Source: Ruminococcaceae bacterium UBA6842
GTDB taxonomy: Bacteria; Bacillota; Clostridia; Oscillospirales; Acutalibacteraceae
DNA length: 7,232 nucleotides
NCBI GenBank assembly: GCA_002451855.1
Contig: DKDS01000110.1
Location: forward strand, 1-7,232
Direction: 5' to 3'
In this document: positions 5,693 through 7,232 of the stretch, one piece after another
How the letters are laid out: every line of letters begins with the position of its first letter
Numbering within the stretch: position 1 is the stretch's first letter
The notes under the pieces: model-generated
What the model saw: the letters and a program-made list of their open reading frames with translations, nothing else
Database searches by the model: none
Told to the model about the DNA's origin: nothing
Program-made: the position numbers and the translations under genes

Positions 5693-5715
5693 TCAACCGG
5701 CTAAAGCCATAATAT

Positions 5716-5750
5716 AAAAAATCACCGGTAAGTTCTCCGGTGATTTTTTT
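5716..5750. terminator. Bidirectional rho-independent terminator between converging genes
   Basis: AAAAAATCACCGG (5716-5728) and CCGGTGATTTTTT (5737-5749) form a stem of up to 13 bp with an 8-nt loop, giving a T-run on both strands (seven T at 5744-5750 on plus, six on minus). On the minus strand it lies 11 nt after the stop of the epimerase gene; on the plus strand it backs up the terminator after fprA. The IS remnant sits between it and fprA, so before insertion it was probably the terminator shared by both genes. Confidence 0.88.
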
Positions 5751-5760
5751 ATAAACAGTA

Positions 5761-6693
5761 TTATTTTATATTAAGCTTAATCGAAGAAAAATAAGCCTTT
5801 CTTGAAAACGGTTCTATGAAGTCAAACCCTGTATAAGAATCGGAGAAACCACTGTTTTTACAATCTACCATACAGTTTTGCGGTTCAAGACAAATATATC
5901 TGTCCGCATTGCCGTTGTAAAACAGCCGCCACCCGAATTTTGAATCGTTTTCGTATACTATACTTGCATTGTACGCAGTATCGGTAATGATAATTTTACC
6001 GCTTTTGCTTGCTTTATAGTGCAAGCTTATTTTTTCACTGCAAGGCTTAAACTTACCCGAACTTAAAAGTCTGTTGACCCTGCTGTCCCTTATGATTTTG
6101 CCGGTTGGTAAATAGGTTTTACTGTCTCTTTCAATTTCGTCTCCGACTTCGGCCGAAACAAATATATTATTTGGATCGGAACATTTTAAAAACGGTATGT
6201 TAAAGGTTGTATGAAATCCTAACATAACCGGCATATTAAGGCTTGAATTATTAATTATTTCCGTAGTAATCAAAAGTCCGTTTTCCACAAGAACATATTT
6301 AAGAACAATCGAGTATCTATGCGGAAAACCAATTCTTTCACGGGTTGACGAATAAATGCATACAGCGCTGTTTTCGGTCTTTTCGCTTAGTATGAATTTC
6401 TTTTTATGAAGTTCGCCGTGAAGATGGCTGCCGGTTTCAGGCTCGTTTATAGGGAAAGTATACTCCCTGCCCTCAAATATAAATTTCCCTCCCGATATTC
6501 GGTTAACTGGAAACAAAATAGGCATACCGTACAAAAACGGATTGTCAATACCGACAAAATAATTCGGCTGACGGAGAATATCCGCACCGAAAGCCTTGTT
6601 TTCAAGACAAATACAATTAGCTCCGTCACTCAAATTTATAAGCGCGCGGTATTCTCCGTTGTTTATCTCCGTTATTTCTCTGAATTCAGACAT
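5761..6693 (-). CDS. Aldose 1-epimerase-like (galactose mutarotase-fold) protein
   Basis: A 310-residue protein of the aldose epimerase superfamily, whose members interconvert alpha and beta anomers of sugars or bind related carbohydrates. Visible: PILFPVNRISGGKFIFEG at 58-75 with the substrate-binding Asn64/Arg65, GSHLHGELH at 88-96, GFHTTFNIPF at 159-168 with a His161 at the usual catalytic-acid position, and CLEPQNCMVD at 268-277 with Glu270 as the likely catalytic base. No signal peptide. The start chosen, ATG at 6693-6691, has GGAG 7 nt upstream and gives a family-like N-terminus; a longer in-frame ATG at 6747 would run 50 bp into the upstream gene and lacks support. It is 4 nt from that gene, so they are coupled. 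The coding sequence is clearly richer in A+T than its neighbours. The sugar substrate cannot be told from sequence. Confidence 0.88.
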   Translation of the reverse strand: MSEFREITEINNGEYRALINLSDGANCICLENKAFGADILRQPNYFVGIDNPFLYGMPILFPVNRISGGKFIFEGREYTFPINEPETGSHLHGELHKKKFILSEKTENSAVCIYSSTRERIGFPHRYSIVLKYVLVENGLLITTEIINNSSLNMPVMLGFHTTFNIPFLKCSDPNNIFVSAEVGDEIERDSKTYLPTGKIIRDSRVNRLLSSGKFKPCSEKISLHYKASKSGKIIITDTAYNASIVYENDSKFGWRLFYNGNADRYICLEPQNCMVDCKNSGFSDSYTGFDFIEPFSRKAYFSSIKLNIK

Positions 6694-6697
6694 TTCA

Positions 6698-7232
6698 TTA
6701 CTCCGCGATTCTGTGAAAAGCATAGATTGCAAAATCGTTCGGATCAAGCTTTTCCGCTTTTCTTATGCAGATTTCAGCCTCGCTGTACTTTTCTTCGCCG
6801 TAAAGCGCAAACGCCTTAAGGGTATACCCTGCAAGTAAATTGTGCTTTTCAATATCAAGCTCAAACGGCATGGGACTGGGCGAACCGACGCCGTAATATG
6901 TCCGCATATCCTTATTGTCAATAAGGCTTTGAGCCGTACTAAGCATTTCGTCAAGCACCTGCTTTGCCTCGTCTTCCCTGCCGAGCTCTTTCAAAGCCAA
7001 TGCCCTGAACAGCGAAATTTCAGAAACCGCCGCCTTGTACTCGGCCGCCTTTTCGAGTGCTTCGGTACGCTTATCGCCCGTGTAAAGCTTGCTTAAATAA
7101 TAGTAAATATGCGCCTCTTGGTTAAAGAAGGTCTTAGCCTCACCGTAGGACTTAGGCATATTTATACCGTTAATATATATCTGCTCCGCCTTTTCGGTAT
7201 TGCCCTTATTAGCAAGCTCATTGCCGTAAAGC
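6698..7232 (-). CDS. TPR protein, C-terminal part, resembling DUF5107 proteins (5' end outside window)
   Basis: The last 177 codons of a longer protein; the frame is open to the window edge, so the apparent ATG at 7159 is internal. The visible part is alpha-helical with tetratricopeptide-like units: LYGNELANKGNTEKAEQIYI at the edge, EAHIYYYLSKLYTGDKRTEA, SLFRALALKELGREDEAKQV, and a final TLKAFALYGEEKYSEAEICI ... AEKLDPNDFAIY. The pattern of an ALALKELGRE repeat followed by a Tyr-Tyr-Gly-Val segment and an LDIEKHN segment resembles the C-terminus of large DUF5107 proteins, which have a mutarotase-like N-terminal part and TPRs behind. That family call is from memory of the pattern and needs a profile search. 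It is directly upstream of and coupled to an aldose epimerase-like gene, consistent with a role in carbohydrate use. Confidence 0.75.
   Translation of the reverse strand, partial: LYGNELANKGNTEKAEQIYINGINMPKSYGEAKTFFNQEAHIYYYLSKLYTGDKRTEALEKAAEYKAAVSEISLFRALALKELGREDEAKQVLDEMLSTAQSLIDNKDMRTYYGVGSPSPMPFELDIEKHNLLAGYTLKAFALYGEEKYSEAEICIRKAEKLDPNDFAIYAFHRIAE

Larger units (their letters stand above)
5370..5708 (-). mobile_element. Internally deleted IS200/IS605-type element remnant
   Basis: This stretch fills most of the 404-bp gap between fprA and the converging gene. In element orientation (minus strand) it holds small stem-loops (5708-5680), a GC-rich hairpin (5667-5651), the C-terminal coding part of a Y1 transposase (5659-5507), a hairpin with U-tract on the opposite strand (5497-5474), and three further stem-loops (5443-5370). 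Palindromic ends without terminal inverted repeats or evident target duplications fit the IS200/IS605 family. The N-terminal transposase region with the HUH histidines is missing, so it cannot move by itself. Exact boundaries cannot be fixed from one copy; those given are the outermost stem-loops. Family assignment is firm from the transposase tail, while the assignment of hairpins to the ends is inferred. Confidence 0.72.

Noticed and set aside
6694..6747. Longer start of the epimerase-like protein at 6747 (18 extra residues)
   Set aside because: It would overlap the end of the upstream gene by 50 bp; the ATG at 6693 has a well-placed GGAG and gives a normal N-terminus.
6406..6819. Plus-strand open frames of 80-137 codons opposite the epimerase and TPR genes
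   Set aside because: They are shadows of the minus-strand genes, rich in basic residues and without motifs or initiation signals.

Overview
The window looks like chromosomal DNA of a Gram-positive member of the Clostridia, probably a gut Ruminococcaceae/Oscillospiraceae type. This is inferred from the ylxM-ffh-rpsP order, strong GGAGG-type ribosome binding sites, sigma-A consensus promoters, a Gram-positive-type pyrimidine-nucleoside phosphorylase, a flavodiiron protein, and IS200-like debris with the stem-loops common in that group. No 16S or other taxonomic marker is present, so the assignment is tentative.

Left part (1-1935, minus strand): a protein-targeting and translation operon. ylxM (HTH partner of the signal recognition particle), ffh (SRP54 GTPase) and the 5' part of rpsP (ribosomal protein S16) are read leftward from one near-perfect promoter at 1977-2005. 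A 9-bp inverted repeat lies at the predicted 5' end of this transcript.

Middle (2015-5356, plus strand): a second consensus promoter, back to back with the first, drives cdd and pdp, a pyrimidine nucleoside salvage pair that deaminates (deoxy)cytidine and phosphorolyses the product to base plus pentose-1-phosphate. A small C39-like papain-fold protein follows almost without a gap. Then comes fprA, a flavodiiron oxygen/NO reductase, which probably has its own promoter with an operator-like inverted repeat over the -10 box. No terminator separates these genes, so some read-through from cdd-pdp into fprA is likely.

5357-5760: a 404-bp stretch with no intact gene. It holds a decayed IS200/IS605-type element in minus orientation: a cluster of perfect stem-loops, a rho-independent terminator reading rightward, a 50-codon remnant encoding the C-terminus of a Y1 transposase (tyrosine motif kept, N-terminal HUH part lost), more stem-loops, and finally a bidirectional terminator shared by the converging transcripts.

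Right part (5761-7232, minus strand): an aldose 1-epimerase-like (mutarotase-fold) gene, noticeably AT-rich, follows within 4 bp the 3' end of a TPR protein that resembles the C-terminus of the large DUF5107 proteins. They are probably one sugar-related operon entering from the right.

Most of the window is ordinary housekeeping and metabolic sequence. The points of real interest are regulatory (the ylxM leader palindrome and the fprA -10 palindrome), the internally deleted IS200-like element, and the uncharacterised C39-like gene. I see no CRISPR array, tRNA, rRNA, or clear evidence for a new multi-gene system.
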